The notes beneath the pieces are model-generated. The model made no database searches and was not told the origin of the DNA. It worked only from the letters and a program-made list of their open reading frames with translations. Position numbers and translations under genes: made by a program. DNA of 64,000 bases, taken from Actinomycetota bacterium (GTDB lineage Bacteria; Actinomycetota; Actinomycetes; Nanopelagicales; Nanopelagicaceae). Location of the stretch: assembly GCA_009726125.1 (NCBI GenBank), contig WLIT01000003.1, positions 16,818 through 80,817 on the forward strand, read 5' to 3'. Positions 18,901 through 28,691 of this stretch are shown here, piece by piece. Position 1 is the stretch's first letter. The number at the start of each line of letters is the position of its first letter.

Positions 18901-19080
18901 GGCAACAACACTCTCAATCAGCGTTGCACTCTTTCCGGTTCCGGGCCCACCGTAAACAATGAGCCGTGGAACTTTGGAATCGATAACCGAGGCCTGTTCA
19001 GCGCTCGGTACGAAAAGTGCAGAGGCGACGACAGGACGCAACAACTCAATCTTGCGAGCTGTTTTCTCGTTTCGGGCCAT
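15901..19080 (-). CDS. adnA: AdnA subunit of the AdnAB helicase-nuclease
   Basis: 1059 residues. The motor domain has GGPGTGKSATL (about 46), IVDEFQES, FADPQSAIGQFRG, HSAKGLEWDL and AISRAKRALV. The C-terminal RecB nuclease has SVDRVEIDEEG and IVDLKTG. An iron-sulfur cluster is indicated by a Cys in SECGLKWF plus three in CRTCAVKGLC near the C-terminus, the usual AddB/AdnA arrangement. Promoter-proximal gene of the adnA-adnB pair; typA lies 35 bp away, upstream... and in the same direction it ends before... its stop precedes adnA by that gap, so read-through from typA is possible. Confidence 0.93.
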   Translation of the reverse strand: MARNEKTARKIELLRPVVASALFVPSAEQASVIDSKVPRLIVYGGPGTGKSATLIESVVAQIKSGFDPNSILILTYGRERASELRDQIVIQSGASAFEPIVRTFHSLAFSIINTKRDESEPGYVLISGAEQDSFIRELLANPEYSPQVKWPKALEPALTTKGFARELRDLILRASERNFTYKQLIESGRLLNEPWWEAAANFWKIYDEVLAIRYGFISGSAKRIDSSSIISQAISDLNSKPDIRNSFQNKFKLIIVDEFQESDNSHRELLNLLASDRVILFADPQSAIGQFRGADPEGVRAYTDTNSYQELHLTSAIRTPASITELSNAIATKFRNPSKPLNPANNATSAIDVAKLASQSDCANYIAHALRTAHLRDGIAWSEMAVILRSPGAGVSAISRAFALNNIPIQIDSGALALGENPAIKPILTIAQIALGKIKLVPSNWGLIEEILFSEFGGADALSLRQMRIDLGKIRESGDEAKPSTQVILEILDNNDAPLPWEQLLSLKRVADVIAEARKVVRMNSKGNNKVDIADLIWAIWNTAKNYEGDSLATTWRNRALKGGARGAAADRDLDAVITLFESARRFAERMPGSDPQLFLDQLLSESIQSDAIAARGQRGEVVSVLTVHSAKGLEWDLVAITGLQEGVWPNLRQRGSLLGSERLVESQRSQLTARREIEASAASALIEDERRLLNVAISRAKRALVVTAYSKEDDSEPSQYFEDIYEFIHGTSSIDSDNIELPRSLTPQALVSTLRRDLDGTNSSKQEFAAKLLNTLAANEIQSAKSENWLGSLKLSSDEPVLPEGAQVSVSPSNLQSFSECGLKWFIEKSGGRDGDSTAQLLGIAIHSLAAMLKSEPGLSYEELATRLESGWQLIDGNKGWVRDYQFNQALEKLEKFYKWHSENKSKRTLFAVEAEFEKTIGRALFNGSVDRVEIDEEGRVYIVDLKTGAPDITKKKAEDHKQLAGYQLAVYEEAFTGEPPGKLSAGAELLFLGTDTKSASAKPQPVKEHELIKAEVIAAADAMSANEFIATVNDRCRTCAVKGLCPIQPQGRSVINQ

Positions 19081-19115
19081 AGGGATATCTAACCCAAGGT
19101 CACCGACAAAATCGG

Positions 19116-21026
19116 TTATTCAGCGTTCTGATTAACCTTCTTGGCGCGACCCACGTTACGTGCTCGCTCATTTTGATCAAGAATGGTCTTGCGAACTCGA
19201 ACGTGCTTTGGAGTTACCTCAACACACTCATCTTCGCGACAGAATTCAAGAGCTTGCTCAAGGTTTAGCAACCTTGGCGGAATAATTCGGTTGGCATCGT
19301 CAGCACCAGATGAACGCATATTTGTAAGCTTCTTTTCGCGAACAATATTTACATCCATATCTTCGGTACGTGAATTCTCGCCAACAATCATTCCTTCATA
19401 AACTTCAGTTCCTACTTCAAGGAAGATAACGCCACGCTCTTGAACACCATCAACTGCGTAAGCAGTGACAGTTCCACGACGATCGGCAACAAGTGATCCG
19501 CTAAGTCGTGTGCGAATTTCACCATTCCAGTTCTCGTAACCATCAAATACGTGGTGAAGTAATCCAGTTCCGCGAGTTTCAGTTAAGAATTCGGTACGGA
19601 ATCCAATGAGGCCTCGTGATGGAACTTTGTAATCCATACGGATCCAACCAGTTCCATGATTAACCATTTGCTCCATGCGGCCCTTACGAAGTGCCATAAG
19701 TTGAGTTACAACTCCAAGATAATCTTCTGGAATATCAATTGAAAGTCGTTCCATTGGCTCTTGAAGTTTTCCATCAACCATCTTCACAACTACTTGTGGC
19801 TTACCAACAGTTAATTCGAAACCTTCACGACGCATGATTTCAACTAGTACTGCAAGTTGTAATTCGCCTCGGCCTTGAACTTCCCAAGTATCAGGACGCT
19901 CAGTATTAAGAACGCGAAGTGAAACGTTACCGACTAATTCGGCATCAAGACGGTTCTTAACTTGGCGCGCAGTAAGAAGCTTTCCTTCTTGTCCGGCAAT
20001 CGGTGAAGTATTGATACCAATTGTCATCGAAATTGATGGTTCATCAACGATGATCAGTGGAAGTGCATATGGCTTTTCCAGATCTGCAAGCGTTTCGCCC
20101 AGGGTAATTGTTTCAATTCCCGAAATTGCGACGATATCTCCAGGTCCAGCCTCAAGTGCAGGAACGCGCTCTAGGCCATCAGTAATAAGAAGCTCTGCGA
20201 TCTTTACGCGTTCGCTAGTTCCATCAGTCTTCATCCACATTACGCTCTCGCCTTTTTTGATTACGCCTTCGCGAATTCGGCAGAGTGCAAGACGGCCAAG
20301 ATAAGGAGATGAGTCGAGGTTCGTAACGTGTGCTTGTAGTGGCGCACCTTCGTGATAAACCGGAGCAGGAATCGTCTTGAAAATAACTTCGAATAACGCA
20401 TCCAAGTTTTCGCGATCTGGCATTACGCCATTTTCTGGACGGTTCATTGATGCGCGACCAGCTTTAGCTGATGCGTAAACAACTGGAAATTCAATTTGAT
20501 CATCATTTGCATCTAAATCCATGAATAAGCCGTAGGCCTCGTCAACAACTTCTGGAATACGTGAATCGGGGCGATCAACTTTATTGATTACCAAAATTAC
20601 TGGAAGGTTCTTCTCTAACGCTTTGCGGAGCACGAAGCGGGTCTGTGGAAGTGGTCCTTCAGATGCATCTACAAGAAGAATTACGCCGTCAACCATTTCA
20701 AGTCCGCGCTCTACTTCGCCACCGAAGTCGGCGTGGCCTGGAGTATCAATAATGTTAACAATCTGGTTGCCGCGATGAATTGAGGTGTTCTTCGCAAGAA
20801 TGGTAATTCCTTTTTCGCGTTCGAGATCCATCGAGTCCATAACACGGTCGCGGTTCTCTCCCTCTTTCTGGTGCTCGGAAAACGCACCTGATTGCGTCAA
20901 CATCGCATCGACCAATGTGGTCTTACCATGGTCCACGTGAGCAATGATTGCTACGTTACGGAGTTCATCACGCTTCTTGAGTTCGCCAGTTAAATATGGG
21001 CTTTTCTCGTATCTTATTTTTGTCAT
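19116..21026 (-). CDS. typA: Translational GTPase TypA/BipA
   Basis: 636 residues, full length. The G-domain has [10 protein letters not shown] (about 30-39), the switch [14 protein letters not shown] and NKVDRPDS. It continues through EF-G-like domains II, III and V and a TypA-specific C-terminal domain ([14 protein letters not shown], then [11 protein letters not shown] at the end). A ribosome-associated GTPase used in 50S assembly and stress adaptation. Its ATG overlaps the ychF stop by one base (TAATG), so the two GTPase genes are translationally coupled. Confidence 0.96.
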   Translation of the reverse strand: MTKIRYEKSPYLTGELKKRDELRNVAIIAHVDHGKTTLVDAMLTQSGAFSEHQKEGENRDRVMDSMDLEREKGITILAKNTSIHRGNQIVNIIDTPGHADFGGEVERGLEMVDGVILLVDASEGPLPQTRFVLRKALEKNLPVILVINKVDRPDSRIPEVVDEAYGLFMDLDANDDQIEFPVVYASAKAGRASMNRPENGVMPDRENLDALFEVIFKTIPAPVYHEGAPLQAHVTNLDSSPYLGRLALCRIREGVIKKGESVMWMKTDGTSERVKIAELLITDGLERVPALEAGPGDIVAISGIETITLGETLADLEKPYALPLIIVDEPSISMTIGINTSPIAGQEGKLLTARQVKNRLDAELVGNVSLRVLNTERPDTWEVQGRGELQLAVLVEIMRREGFELTVGKPQVVVKMVDGKLQEPMERLSIDIPEDYLGVVTQLMALRKGRMEQMVNHGTGWIRMDYKVPSRGLIGFRTEFLTETRGTGLLHHVFDGYENWNGEIRTRLSGSLVADRRGTVTAYAVDGVQERGVIFLEVGTEVYEGMIVGENSRTEDMDVNIVREKKLTNMRSSGADDANRIIPPRLLNLEQALEFCREDECVEVTPKHVRVRKTILDQNERARNVGRAKKVNQNAE

Positions 21027-22111
21027 TAGTTATTAAACCTAAATTCCACTACATCGCCATCGGACATTACATATTCCTTGCCTTCCATTCGAACCTTGCC
21101 GCGGGCCTTGGCTTCCGCCATAGAACCTGCGCCAATTAAATCGTTAAATGCAACGATTTCAGCCTTAATGAAACCTTTTTGAAAATCGGTGTGAATTACA
21201 CCGGCCGCTACTGGTGCGGTATCTCCCTTGTGAATAGTCCAAGCGCGTGTTTCTTTTGGACCCGCAGTTAAATAAGTTTGCAAACCTAAAGTATTAAATC
21301 CAACTCGCGCCAAAGTTGAAAGACCTGGCTCTTCTAAACCAATTGCGGCTAACAACTCCATTGCATCGGCATCATCAAGTTCGGCAAGTTCGGCCTCAGT
21401 TTTAGCATCTAAGAATATTGCTTCTGATGGCGCAACCATGGCAGCTAATTTTGTGCGAAGTTCGGCATCGGCAAGTTCTGCGGCATCAACGTTGAAGACA
21501 TATAAGAATGGTTTTGCAGTCATTAGATGAAGATCAGCGATTAAAGTTAAATCAACCTTTGAGCCGTAAAGTAATTTGCCGGCATTTAATATCTCTTGTG
21601 CTTGCTTTACCGCTTCAAGAACTGGCGCAACTTCCTTCTTAATGCGCACTTCTTTCTCTAATCGGGGAACTGCTTTTTCAATAGTCTGTAAATCTGCCAG
21701 GCCAAGTTCGGTATTGATAACTTCGATGTCAGAAGCTGGATCAACAAATGCTGCGGCTCGTTCACCTTCGCGCATTACATTCTCATCATTGAAAACTCGG
21801 ATGACCTGACAGATTGCATCGGTCTCACGAATGTTTGCAAGAAATTTATTTCCAAGTCCAGCGCCTTCAGATGCGCCCTTAACAATTCCAGCGATATCTA
21901 CGAAGGAGACAACGGCTGGCAGGATTTTTTCTGAGCTAAAGATTTCGGCAAGTTTAGGCAGGCGGGTATCGGGCACGCCCACCATTCCAACATTTGGCTC
22001 GATGGTTGCGAAGGGGTAGTTCGCGGCCAGAACGTTGTTCTTGGTTAGAGCGTTAAAAAGGGTCGATTTGCCCACATTTGGCAGTCCAACAATTCCAATA
22101 GAGAGGCTCAC
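21026..22111 (-). CDS. ychF: Redox-regulated ATPase YchF (Obg family)
   Basis: 361 residues, full length. It has [14 protein letters not shown] at residues 9-22, [19 protein letters not shown] (switch II), and FNVDAAE in place of the GTPase NKxD, which explains the ATP preference of the family. The C-terminal TGS domain ends [15 protein letters not shown]. First gene of the ychF-typA pair; the divergent rmuC starts 51 bp away. Confidence 0.95.
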   Translation of the reverse strand: MSLSIGIVGLPNVGKSTLFNALTKNNVLAANYPFATIEPNVGMVGVPDTRLPKLAEIFSSEKILPAVVSFVDIAGIVKGASEGAGLGNKFLANIRETDAICQVIRVFNDENVMREGERAAAFVDPASDIEVINTELGLADLQTIEKAVPRLEKEVRIKKEVAPVLEAVKQAQEILNAGKLLYGSKVDLTLIADLHLMTAKPFLYVFNVDAAELADAELRTKLAAMVAPSEAIFLDAKTEAELAELDDADAMELLAAIGLEEPGLSTLARVGFNTLGLQTYLTAGPKETRAWTIHKGDTAPVAAGVIHTDFQKGFIKAEIVAFNDLIGAGSMAEAKARGKVRMEGKEYVMSDGDVVEFRFNN

Positions 22112-22162
22112 AAGGAGTAGAGCCTACGGGGGTTTGTCAGTGCTTCCTGCCACGATACGGGC

Positions 22163-23317
22163 ATGGATGTAATTTTGGGCGTAATAATCGGACTGGCTGT
22201 TGGGATTCTCATTGGATTTCTCGTAAAAAGTGGGAGATCTAATCCGGATTCGGCTGATAATCCACTAATTAAAGATCTTAAATCAGAGTTAGAACGCGAG
22301 CGAAATTCGACTGCTGCCGCAACAAAGTTAACTGATGAGTTAGAGACGATGAAGAAGACCGTTGAAAAATTAACTGAAGCTGCGGGAGCCGCAGATCTGC
22401 GCCGAGTTCGTGCCGAAACTGAGATTACCGAACAAGTTAAATCAATGGCATCACATAATGAAAATTTAGTTAAGCAGACGCGCGCTATTGCCGGCGCTCT
22501 TGCAAGCTCTCAGACTCGCGGAAAATTTGGCGAGGCCCACCTTGAAAAATTATTGGAGAGTGCAGGTCTAATTGAAAATGAACATTTCACGAGACAATCA
22601 GCATCTGAAAAAATTGGTGACTCTGGCGCTATCCCGGATGTAACAATAAATATGCCTGGTGGCAGCGTTATCTATATTGACTCGAAATTTCCCTTCCAAA
22701 GATTCTATGAGGCCTTCGAAACCGAAGATGATGTTCTGCGCAAAGAGTTATTGGTTGAGCATTCAAAAGATTTGTTGGCGCATATCCAAGCGCTCTCAAA
22801 GCGCAATTATGCCGAGCGCGGGCCATCGCCAGATTTCGTAATTCTTTACGCCCCAATCGATGCAATTTTTATCGAAGCGGTCAAAGCAATTCCCGACTTT
22901 CTTGAAACCTCATTTCGATTAGGTGTAACTATCGCTACCCCAACATCAATGATGGCGCTGCTTCGTACCGTTGGTTATTTGTTTAGTCGAAATCGCGTTG
23001 CGGCAAATGCTGAAGAGATTCAGAGCCTGGCGGTTAAATTCTTGCGCGATGTTTCATCGCTCCACGACAAAATTGTGACTGTTGGCGATCGGCTAAAGAG
23101 CACGCTTAAGGCTTACAACGACATGATTCCTACCGCCGAGACCACGGTGCTAAGTGCAGCGAAGAAGATGAAATCACTGGATGTTTCTGGAAAACCGCTA
23201 AAGGCTTTTCCTGAGGTATCCGAAAATTTGCGAGCACTTGAGAGTAAATTAGCCTTGGATGCACCAGAGGATTTTATTGAAGTCGAAGAGATTTCAGATG
23301 AGGATGACGAGAAATGA
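22163..23317 (+). CDS. rmuC: DNA recombination protein RmuC
   Basis: 384 residues. An N-terminal membrane segment (about 3-21) is followed by a coiled coil (about 35-105) and the RmuC nuclease-like domain, with KFGEAHLEKLLESAGL, IYIDSKFPFQRFYEA and FVILYAPIDAIFIEA. The C-terminal tail is acidic. Thought to limit inversion at short repeats. The last 4 bases overlap the start of the DUF6542 gene (ATGA), so the two are co-translated. Confidence 0.92.
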   Translation: MDVILGVIIGLAVGILIGFLVKSGRSNPDSADNPLIKDLKSELERERNSTAAATKLTDELETMKKTVEKLTEAAGAADLRRVRAETEITEQVKSMASHNENLVKQTRAIAGALASSQTRGKFGEAHLEKLLESAGLIENEHFTRQSASEKIGDSGAIPDVTINMPGGSVIYIDSKFPFQRFYEAFETEDDVLRKELLVEHSKDLLAHIQALSKRNYAERGPSPDFVILYAPIDAIFIEAVKAIPDFLETSFRLGVTIATPTSMMALLRTVGYLFSRNRVAANAEEIQSLAVKFLRDVSSLHDKIVTVGDRLKSTLKAYNDMIPTAETTVLSAAKKMKSLDVSGKPLKAFPEVSENLRALESKLALDAPEDFIEVEEISDEDDEK

Positions 23318-23724
23318 GTAGCTCCTTAAATTCAGTTAGATCAAAGGCGGTTAAAGGGCGAGGCCTTACCGTGCCTGGTGTGGTTATCCTGCAATCTCTA
23401 CTTATCTTTAGCTTTGAAGTTCTTGAATACACAGTTACAAAAGTTGGCTTCGTTACCGGTCTTGCAATCTTGCTTTCATCTCTAGGTGGTCTATATCTAG
23501 GGCGTCCTGGAACTTCATATGCAAGCGCGGTAAATCCACCAATTGCCTTCCTATTTTCAACGCTAATCATTATGGCAACAATTGGCGGCACCGGTTTCGC
23601 ACCTTCGAAGGTTGGACTAGAACTTATTACGAATCTATCGGCTGTGGCTCCCTGGTTGATTACCGGAGCAGTGATTGCCTGGGCCTCACACTTTGCACTT
23701 TTGCGCAAATACTCGCGCAAATAG
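23314..23724 (+). CDS. DUF6542-type membrane protein
   Basis: 136 residues with a basic N-terminus (RSKAVKGRGLTVPG) and about four hydrophobic helices (24-42, 45-60, 72-92, 108-125), ending in a basic tail. This matches the small actinobacterial DUF6542 membrane proteins found next to ispH; function unknown. It is coupled to rmuC by an ATGA overlap and its stop abuts that of the convergent ispH (23725) with no gap. Confidence 0.75.
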   Translation: MSSSLNSVRSKAVKGRGLTVPGVVILQSLLIFSFEVLEYTVTKVGFVTGLAILLSSLGGLYLGRPGTSYASAVNPPIAFLFSTLIIMATIGGTGFAPSKVGLELITNLSAVAPWLITGAVIAWASHFALLRKYSRK

Positions 23725-24681
23725 TTAGAGTTTTTGCGCGGCTTTTAAATCCTTACGAAGCTCTGGTGGAATCGAAAATAATAGATGCTCTTCCATTGCA
23801 GTAACAGTTTCAACATCACCGTATCCGCGCTTTGCTAGCTCTTTTAATAAATCTTGAACTAAAATCTCTGGAACTGAAGCGCCGCTAGATACGCCAATTA
23901 TTTCAACTCCATCAAACCATTCATCTTTAACTTCCGCGGCGTAATCAATTAGATATGCGGCTTTTGTGCCATATTCGAGGGCAACTTCAACTAAGCGAAC
24001 AGAGTTTGAAGAATTCCTAGAACCAACAATCAAAACCAAATCCGCTTTAGGTGAAATCTCTTTTATCGCGACTTGACGATTCTGAGTCGCATAGCAAATG
24101 TCATCACTTGGTGGATCTATCAAATTTGGAAAGCGCTTCTTAAGGGCTGCCACAGTTGTTAGGGTCTCATCAACGCTTAACGTAGTCTGGGAAAGCCAAG
24201 CCACCTTATTTTCATCTGGAACTTTTATATCTTTAATGCCATCAACGCCATCAACTAAAATAATTCGATCTGGTGCTTCGCCAGCAGTTCCCTCAACTTC
24301 TTCATGGCCTTCATGGCCAATTAACAAAATAGTTAAATCCTCGGCTGCAAATCGTTTAACCTCATGATGAACCTTTGTTACTAGTGGGCAGGTTGCATCT
24401 ATAGTTTTTAAATTTCGTTGGGCAGCGCTCTCATGAACTGCGGGTGAGACGCCATGGGCGGAGAAAATTACGGTCTGACCCTCGGGAACTTCATCATTTT
24501 CAGATACAAAGATTGCGCCGCGGGCTTCAAGAGTTGAGACCACATGCTTGTTGTGGACAATCTCTTTGCGGACATATACCGGGGCGCCATAAAGGTCCAA
24601 GGCTTTCTCAACTGTGATAACTGCGCGATCAACTCCTGCGCAATATCCGCGAGGAGCCGCCAGCAAGACCCGTTTTCCCAT
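23725..24681 (-). CDS. ispH: 4-hydroxy-3-methylbut-2-enyl diphosphate reductase
   Basis: 318 residues, full length. The three cluster cysteines are visible in [11 protein letters not shown] (about C14), [11 protein letters not shown] and [11 protein letters not shown]. The family motifs [17 protein letters not shown] and VGSRNSSNS are present. It is the last enzyme of the MEP isoprenoid pathway and makes IPP/DMAPP with a [4Fe-4S] cluster. The product feeds the Z-prenyltransferase at 30 kb. Divergent from xseA, with a 38-bp gap that must hold both promoters. Confidence 0.96.
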   Translation of the reverse strand: MGKRVLLAAPRGYCAGVDRAVITVEKALDLYGAPVYVRKEIVHNKHVVSTLEARGAIFVSENDEVPEGQTVIFSAHGVSPAVHESAAQRNLKTIDATCPLVTKVHHEVKRFAAEDLTILLIGHEGHEEVEGTAGEAPDRIILVDGVDGIKDIKVPDENKVAWLSQTTLSVDETLTTVAALKKRFPNLIDPPSDDICYATQNRQVAIKEISPKADLVLIVGSRNSSNSVRLVEVALEYGTKAAYLIDYAAEVKDEWFDGVEIIGVSSGASVPEILVQDLLKELAKRGYGDVETVTAMEEHLLFSIPPELRKDLKAAQKL

Positions 24682-24719
24682 TTCCCAATCCTAATTGGTA
24701 AGCCGATTACTATCGACTC

Positions 24720-25934
24720 GTGCCAGATCCATCACAATCTTCTTTTACTTCCGTGACGCCATTTAGCGTTCGTGCCATATCTGAACGCATTGGAGCCATC
24801 GTCGATTCCCTTGATGAGGTCTGGATCGAAGGTGAGCTCTCTGAAATAAATGTAAGGCCAGGTTCACCAACAATTTTTATGCGCCTTCGAGACACCAGTG
24901 CGGATATGAGTATTTCAGTTCGCTGCTTCAAAAACGTATTTGATTCAATTGCACCGCTCGAGCAGAACGCGCGCGTTGTTATTCGTTCAAAGCCAACCTG
25001 GTGGACTAAAAATGGTTCGCTCTCATTTAATATTTCTGAAATTCGCCAAGTGGGTGTTGGTGAGTTAATGGCGCGCTTGGAGGCGCTTAAGAATTTATTA
25101 GCGGCAGAAGGTCTCTTTGATTTAGGACGGAAGAAGCCACTTCCTTTTCTACCAAATGTGGTTGGACTTATATGTGGTCGCAATAGCGATGCCGGTAAAG
25201 ATGTAGTGGAAAATGCAAAACGTCGCTGGCCGTCTGTGCAATTTGAAATACGTGAAGTTGCAGTTGCAAATGCGGCAGCGGTTTCTGAAGTGAGCGCCGC
25301 TCTTCTTGAACTTGAAGCCGATCCAAACGTTGATGTAATTATCATTACCCGAGGTGGTGGCTCCTTTGAAGATTTACTTCCATTCTCTGATGAATCGCTT
25401 CTCCGGCTAGTTGCTAGTTGCCAAACTCCAATAATTAGCGCAATAGGCCATGAAAAAGATTCACCGCTCCTCGATTTAGTTTCAGATTGGCGCGCTTCCA
25501 CGCCAACAGATGCCGGAAAACGAGTAGTGCCAGATATGGAAGAAGAGTTATCTCGAATTTCTAATCTGCAAGATCGCGCTAATCGATTTATCCAAAACCG
25601 AATTGATTTTGAAATTTCAAGAATTAAGGGCTTCATGGAGCGCCAGATAATGCGTGAGCCCCAAACAATAATTTCCTCCCGCCTTGAAATTATTAAGGGG
25701 TTTGTCGCCCGATCACATCGCGCAATGAGCGGGGCGCTTGCAATCGCAGGTGAAGAAATTAGCGGCCTTCGAACTCAAGTTCGCACCCTCTCGCCGCAAG
25801 CAACCTTGGACCGTGGCTATTCGGTAGTCCAGAAGAGCGATGGCTCTGTTGTTCGTACTGCAAGTGAATTAAAGTCCGGCGACAAACTTCGATTGCGATT
25901 GGCGCATGGCGAAGTTAACGCAATTACGGAGTAG
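24720..25934 (+). CDS. xseA: Exodeoxyribonuclease VII large subunit
   Basis: 404 residues. It has an N-terminal OB-fold (about 15-110: DEVWIEGELSEI, FMRLRDTS) and the ExoVII catalytic domain with GLICGRNSDAGKDV, ITRGGGSFEDLLPF and ISAIGHEKDSPLLDLVSD, then a helical region and a C-terminal YSVVQKSDGSVV. Start GTG 24720; a TACTAT -10-like box at 24708-24713 leaves only 6 bases before the start, suggesting a leaderless message. Followed after 9 bp by xseB. Confidence 0.95.
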   Translation: MPDPSQSSFTSVTPFSVRAISERIGAIVDSLDEVWIEGELSEINVRPGSPTIFMRLRDTSADMSISVRCFKNVFDSIAPLEQNARVVIRSKPTWWTKNGSLSFNISEIRQVGVGELMARLEALKNLLAAEGLFDLGRKKPLPFLPNVVGLICGRNSDAGKDVVENAKRRWPSVQFEIREVAVANAAAVSEVSAALLELEADPNVDVIIITRGGGSFEDLLPFSDESLLRLVASCQTPIISAIGHEKDSPLLDLVSDWRASTPTDAGKRVVPDMEEELSRISNLQDRANRFIQNRIDFEISRIKGFMERQIMREPQTIISSRLEIIKGFVARSHRAMSGALAIAGEEISGLRTQVRTLSPQATLDRGYSVVQKSDGSVVRTASELKSGDKLRLRLAHGEVNAITE

Positions 25935-25943
25935 ATTACGAAT

Positions 25944-26156
25944 ATGGCCGTAGCTAAAGACCCGAAAAAATTAAGTTATGAAGAGGCCCGCGATGAATTA
26001 GCCGAGGTTGTCTCAACCCTAGAGTCCGGTCAATCAACTCTTGAAGAATCGTTAGCGCTCTGGGAGCGTGGTGAAGTTCTTGCCAAGATTTGTCAGCAAT
26101 GGCTTGATGGCGCCAAAGCGAAACTTGCAGCAGCAAAGCCAGAATCGGAAAAGTAG
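25944..26156 (+). CDS. xseB: Exodeoxyribonuclease VII small subunit
   Basis: 70 residues, a typical size, with [20 protein letters not shown] and [14 protein letters not shown], the helical hairpin that wraps the large subunit. It sits between xseA (9-bp gap) and the fumarase gene, whose ATG follows the xseB stop directly. Confidence 0.95.
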   Translation: MAVAKDPKKLSYEEARDELAEVVSTLESGQSTLEESLALWERGEVLAKICQQWLDGAKAKLAAAKPESEK

Positions 26157-27809
26157 ATGCCAGAATTTAATTACAGCGATCTTCTGCCAATTGGGCCAGA
26201 TAAAACGAAGTATCGCTTGGTTTCAACCGAAGGCATATCGACTTTTACCGCAGAAGGTATGGAATTCCTAAAAGTCACACCAGAGGCCTTAGAAAAATTA
26301 ACTGCTGAAGCAATGCACGATATAAATCATTATCTGCGCGAAGAGCACCTAACTCAGCTTGCTTCTATCTTGAAGGATCCGGAGGCATCGCCAAATGATC
26401 GCTTCGTTGCCCTAGATTTATTAAAGAATGCAAATATTTCAGCAGGTGGAGTTCTGCCAATGTGTCAGGACACTGGAACTGCGCTGATTATGGGAAAGAA
26501 AGGCCAGCGCGTTCTAACTTCCGCCAACGATGCCGAATCAATCTCAAAAGGCGTTTATGACGCATACACAACGCTAAATCTCCGCTATTCACAATTAGCG
26601 CCAATTAGTACTTGGGAAGAGAAGAACACTGGAAACAATCTGCCAGCACAGGTGGAAATTCATTCAGATTTCGAGCGTTCAGATGAATACAACTTCCTCT
26701 TCATCGCCAAAGGTGGCGGCAGTGCAAATAAATCATTCCTATATCAAGAGACGAAAGCGGTCTTAAATCCAACATCATTTATAAATTGGTTGGATGAGCA
26801 ACTTCGCGCCATCGGCACTGCTGCTTGTCCGCCGTATCACTTAGCGATTGTTATTGGTGGAACCAGCGCCGAGCACACTGTTAAAACGGCAAAGCTTGCC
26901 AGCACGCATTACTTAGATGAGCTACCACGCAGCGGTGATGCGAAAACCGGCCATGGCTTCCGCGATGTTGAATTAGAAGAGAGAGTGCTTGAACTAACTC
27001 GCACCTTAGGAATTGGCGCGCAATTTGGTGGTAAATATTTCTGTCACGATGTTCGTGTAGTCCGGCTTCCCCGTCACGGCGCATCACTTCCAATTTCAAT
27101 TGCGGTTTCCTGTTCAGCAGATCGCCAGGCCAAGGCCAAGATCACTAAAGAGGGCATCTTCCTTGAAGTACTAGAGCGCGATCCTGCCCACTTCTTGCCA
27201 GAAACAACTGATGAACATCTCGATGATAACGTCGTGAAAATTGATTTGAATAAGCCAATGGCAGAAGTTCTGAAAGTTCTCTCCAAGTATCCAATCAAGA
27301 CTCGCCTCTCCTTAAATGGAACTTTGATTGTTGCTCGCGATTTGGCGCACGCCAAGATAAAAGAGCTATTGGATTCTGGCAAAGAACTTCCGCAATATTT
27401 AAAGGATCACGCCATCTATTACGCAGGTCCAGCCAAGACTCCTGCTGGTTATGCCTCTGGTTCATTTGGTCCAACAACTGCAGGTCGCATGGATTCATAT
27501 GTCGATCAATTCCAGAAGGCTGGAGCCTCAATGATTATGTTGGCAAAGGGCAATCGCTCTAAGGCAGTTACTGAGGCCTGCAAAAATAATGGTGGCTTCT
27601 ATCTTGGATCTATCGGTGGACCAGCCGCAAGACTTGCTCAAGATTGCATTACCAAGGTCGAGGTTTTGGATTATGCCGATCTTGGAATGGAAGCGATTTG
27701 GAAGATTGAAGTAAGAGATTTTCCAGCATTTATTGTTGTTGACGATAAAGGAAATGATTTCTTTGCTGAGGTTTCAAAGCCAATAAGTATTGGTAGAGCT
27801 CCTAAGTAG
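26157..27809 (+). CDS. fum: Class I (iron-sulfur) fumarate hydratase
   Basis: 550 residues, full length for a single-chain class I fumarase. The N-terminal alpha part contains [18 protein letters not shown] (cluster Cys) and [18 protein letters not shown] (second Cys). The C-terminal beta part has [13 protein letters not shown] and [14 protein letters not shown] (third Cys). It interconverts fumarate and malate in the TCA cycle with an oxygen-sensitive [4Fe-4S] cluster. ATG directly abuts the xseB stop, so it is the third gene of the xseA-xseB-fum unit. No class II enzyme is visible in this window. Confidence 0.94.
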   Translation: MPEFNYSDLLPIGPDKTKYRLVSTEGISTFTAEGMEFLKVTPEALEKLTAEAMHDINHYLREEHLTQLASILKDPEASPNDRFVALDLLKNANISAGGVLPMCQDTGTALIMGKKGQRVLTSANDAESISKGVYDAYTTLNLRYSQLAPISTWEEKNTGNNLPAQVEIHSDFERSDEYNFLFIAKGGGSANKSFLYQETKAVLNPTSFINWLDEQLRAIGTAACPPYHLAIVIGGTSAEHTVKTAKLASTHYLDELPRSGDAKTGHGFRDVELEERVLELTRTLGIGAQFGGKYFCHDVRVVRLPRHGASLPISIAVSCSADRQAKAKITKEGIFLEVLERDPAHFLPETTDEHLDDNVVKIDLNKPMAEVLKVLSKYPIKTRLSLNGTLIVARDLAHAKIKELLDSGKELPQYLKDHAIYYAGPAKTPAGYASGSFGPTTAGRMDSYVDQFQKAGASMIMLAKGNRSKAVTEACKNNGGFYLGSIGGPAARLAQDCITKVEVLDYADLGMEAIWKIEVRDFPAFIVVDDKGNDFFAEVSKPISIGRAPK

Positions 27810-27831
27810 TTTTCACTCTTTACGCTAAAAA

Positions 27832-28422
27832 TTAGTAATAATTGGAGCGCTGTTTTTTCCAGAGCGCATTACAAGGGGTCTGGTATCTGGCCTTAATGTA
27901 GGAAAGGCCCCACTTGATCTGGGTGACCGGGTTGGTCCGCCAATCTGTCGAGATGACCTCCATCTTTACTGCTGGCAACGCTTGTGGAATTCCATGGGCA
28001 CCACTTCGATAATTGTGGGCTTGGAAATTCCAGTGGCTCTCGCCATTCCAGAGTTTGGTAAGGCAGGTAAATTGTCTGGTGTTATCCCACTTTTTATATT
28101 TAGAGGTCGAACTTGAAATCAACTCTTTGGCAACGCGTTTAGCGCCGCTAGGGCTCTTTGCCATTTCAACTTGGCGGGCAGCCAGGGAAACTAGCGCGAT
28201 TGCACTGGCATCTACTGAAGTCACACCATTTAGATCGAGAGTGATTCCATTTTCAGAAGGGGCTGGGTTTTCAGGGGCAACCGTTAGCGCCGGCAAGTTA
28301 TCTGGAACCGAGACAAATTGGTCGAAATTTCCTTGGGCATACGTCGTATCTACAGACCCGATGAAGACAATAAAGAAGGCGGTGCTAAGAACCAGCCTGG
28401 TCGATCTAAAAATCTTGTTCAT
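27832..28422 (-). CDS. Secreted lytic transglycosylase-like protein (aggregation-promoting-factor type)
   Basis: 196 residues. A signal peptide (about 1-30, ending near DTTYAQG) is followed by a low-complexity linker and a C-terminal SLT-like domain. The domain has FTCLTKLWNGESHWN (putative catalytic Glu in NGESHW), SGAHGIPQALP and WGLSYIKARYQTPCNAL, typical of actinobacterial aggregation-promoting-factor C-terminal-like cell-wall proteins. Two Cys could form a disulfide. Start ATG 28420-28422 has a very strong AAAGGAGGGG upstream. It has a long leader (see palindrome at 28642) and is convergent with the fumarase gene. Confidence 0.85.
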   Translation of the reverse strand: MNKIFRSTRLVLSTAFFIVFIGSVDTTYAQGNFDQFVSVPDNLPALTVAPENPAPSENGITLDLNGVTSVDASAIALVSLAARQVEMAKSPSGAKRVAKELISSSTSKYKKWDNTRQFTCLTKLWNGESHWNFQAHNYRSGAHGIPQALPAVKMEVISTDWRTNPVTQIKWGLSYIKARYQTPCNALWKKQRSNYY

Positions 28423-28641
28423 CTCACCCCTCCTTTCTCACCTAATCAATACCTGCCAATAAAACTCTTGCCTTTTCAGACCTTTTCAGACAAGAAGCAC
28501 CCGCCCGACGCGGGCTAGTAACTTGGGGGAAGAACAAAACCATCGCATCCCAAAAGAGCTCGGGCAAATTTAAAGGCGTGTGAGTCGGAAAAAAGATATT
28601 AATCACAGTAATGGGACTATCTAAAAGCGCAGGTCGGACAG

Positions 28642-28675
28642 GGTAATGTCCGATATATCTGTTATATCCGTTACC
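28642..28675. promoter_or_regulatory. Nested palindromes upstream of the secreted hydrolase gene
   Basis: An imperfect 34-bp palindrome: GGTAA at 28642-28646 pairs with TTACC at 28671-28675, and inside it GATATA (28652-28657) pairs with TATATC (28663-28668). A second inverted repeat TCGGACA/TGTCCGA (28634-28640, 28647-28653) overlaps it. It lies between the PIN-PhoH stop and the leader of the SLT-like gene and could be an operator. Further down the leader are a tandem 10-mer ccttttcaga (28471-28490) and a CCCGC/GCGGG hairpin near 28501-28516. I could not match the 269-bp leader to a known riboswitch. Confidence 0.4.
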
Positions 28676-28691
28676 TAATTTTGCCGGCTTT

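Noticed and set aside
28423..28691. c-di-AMP (ydaO) riboswitch before the SLT-like gene
   Set aside because: Key conserved segments of the motif are not present on the coding strand.
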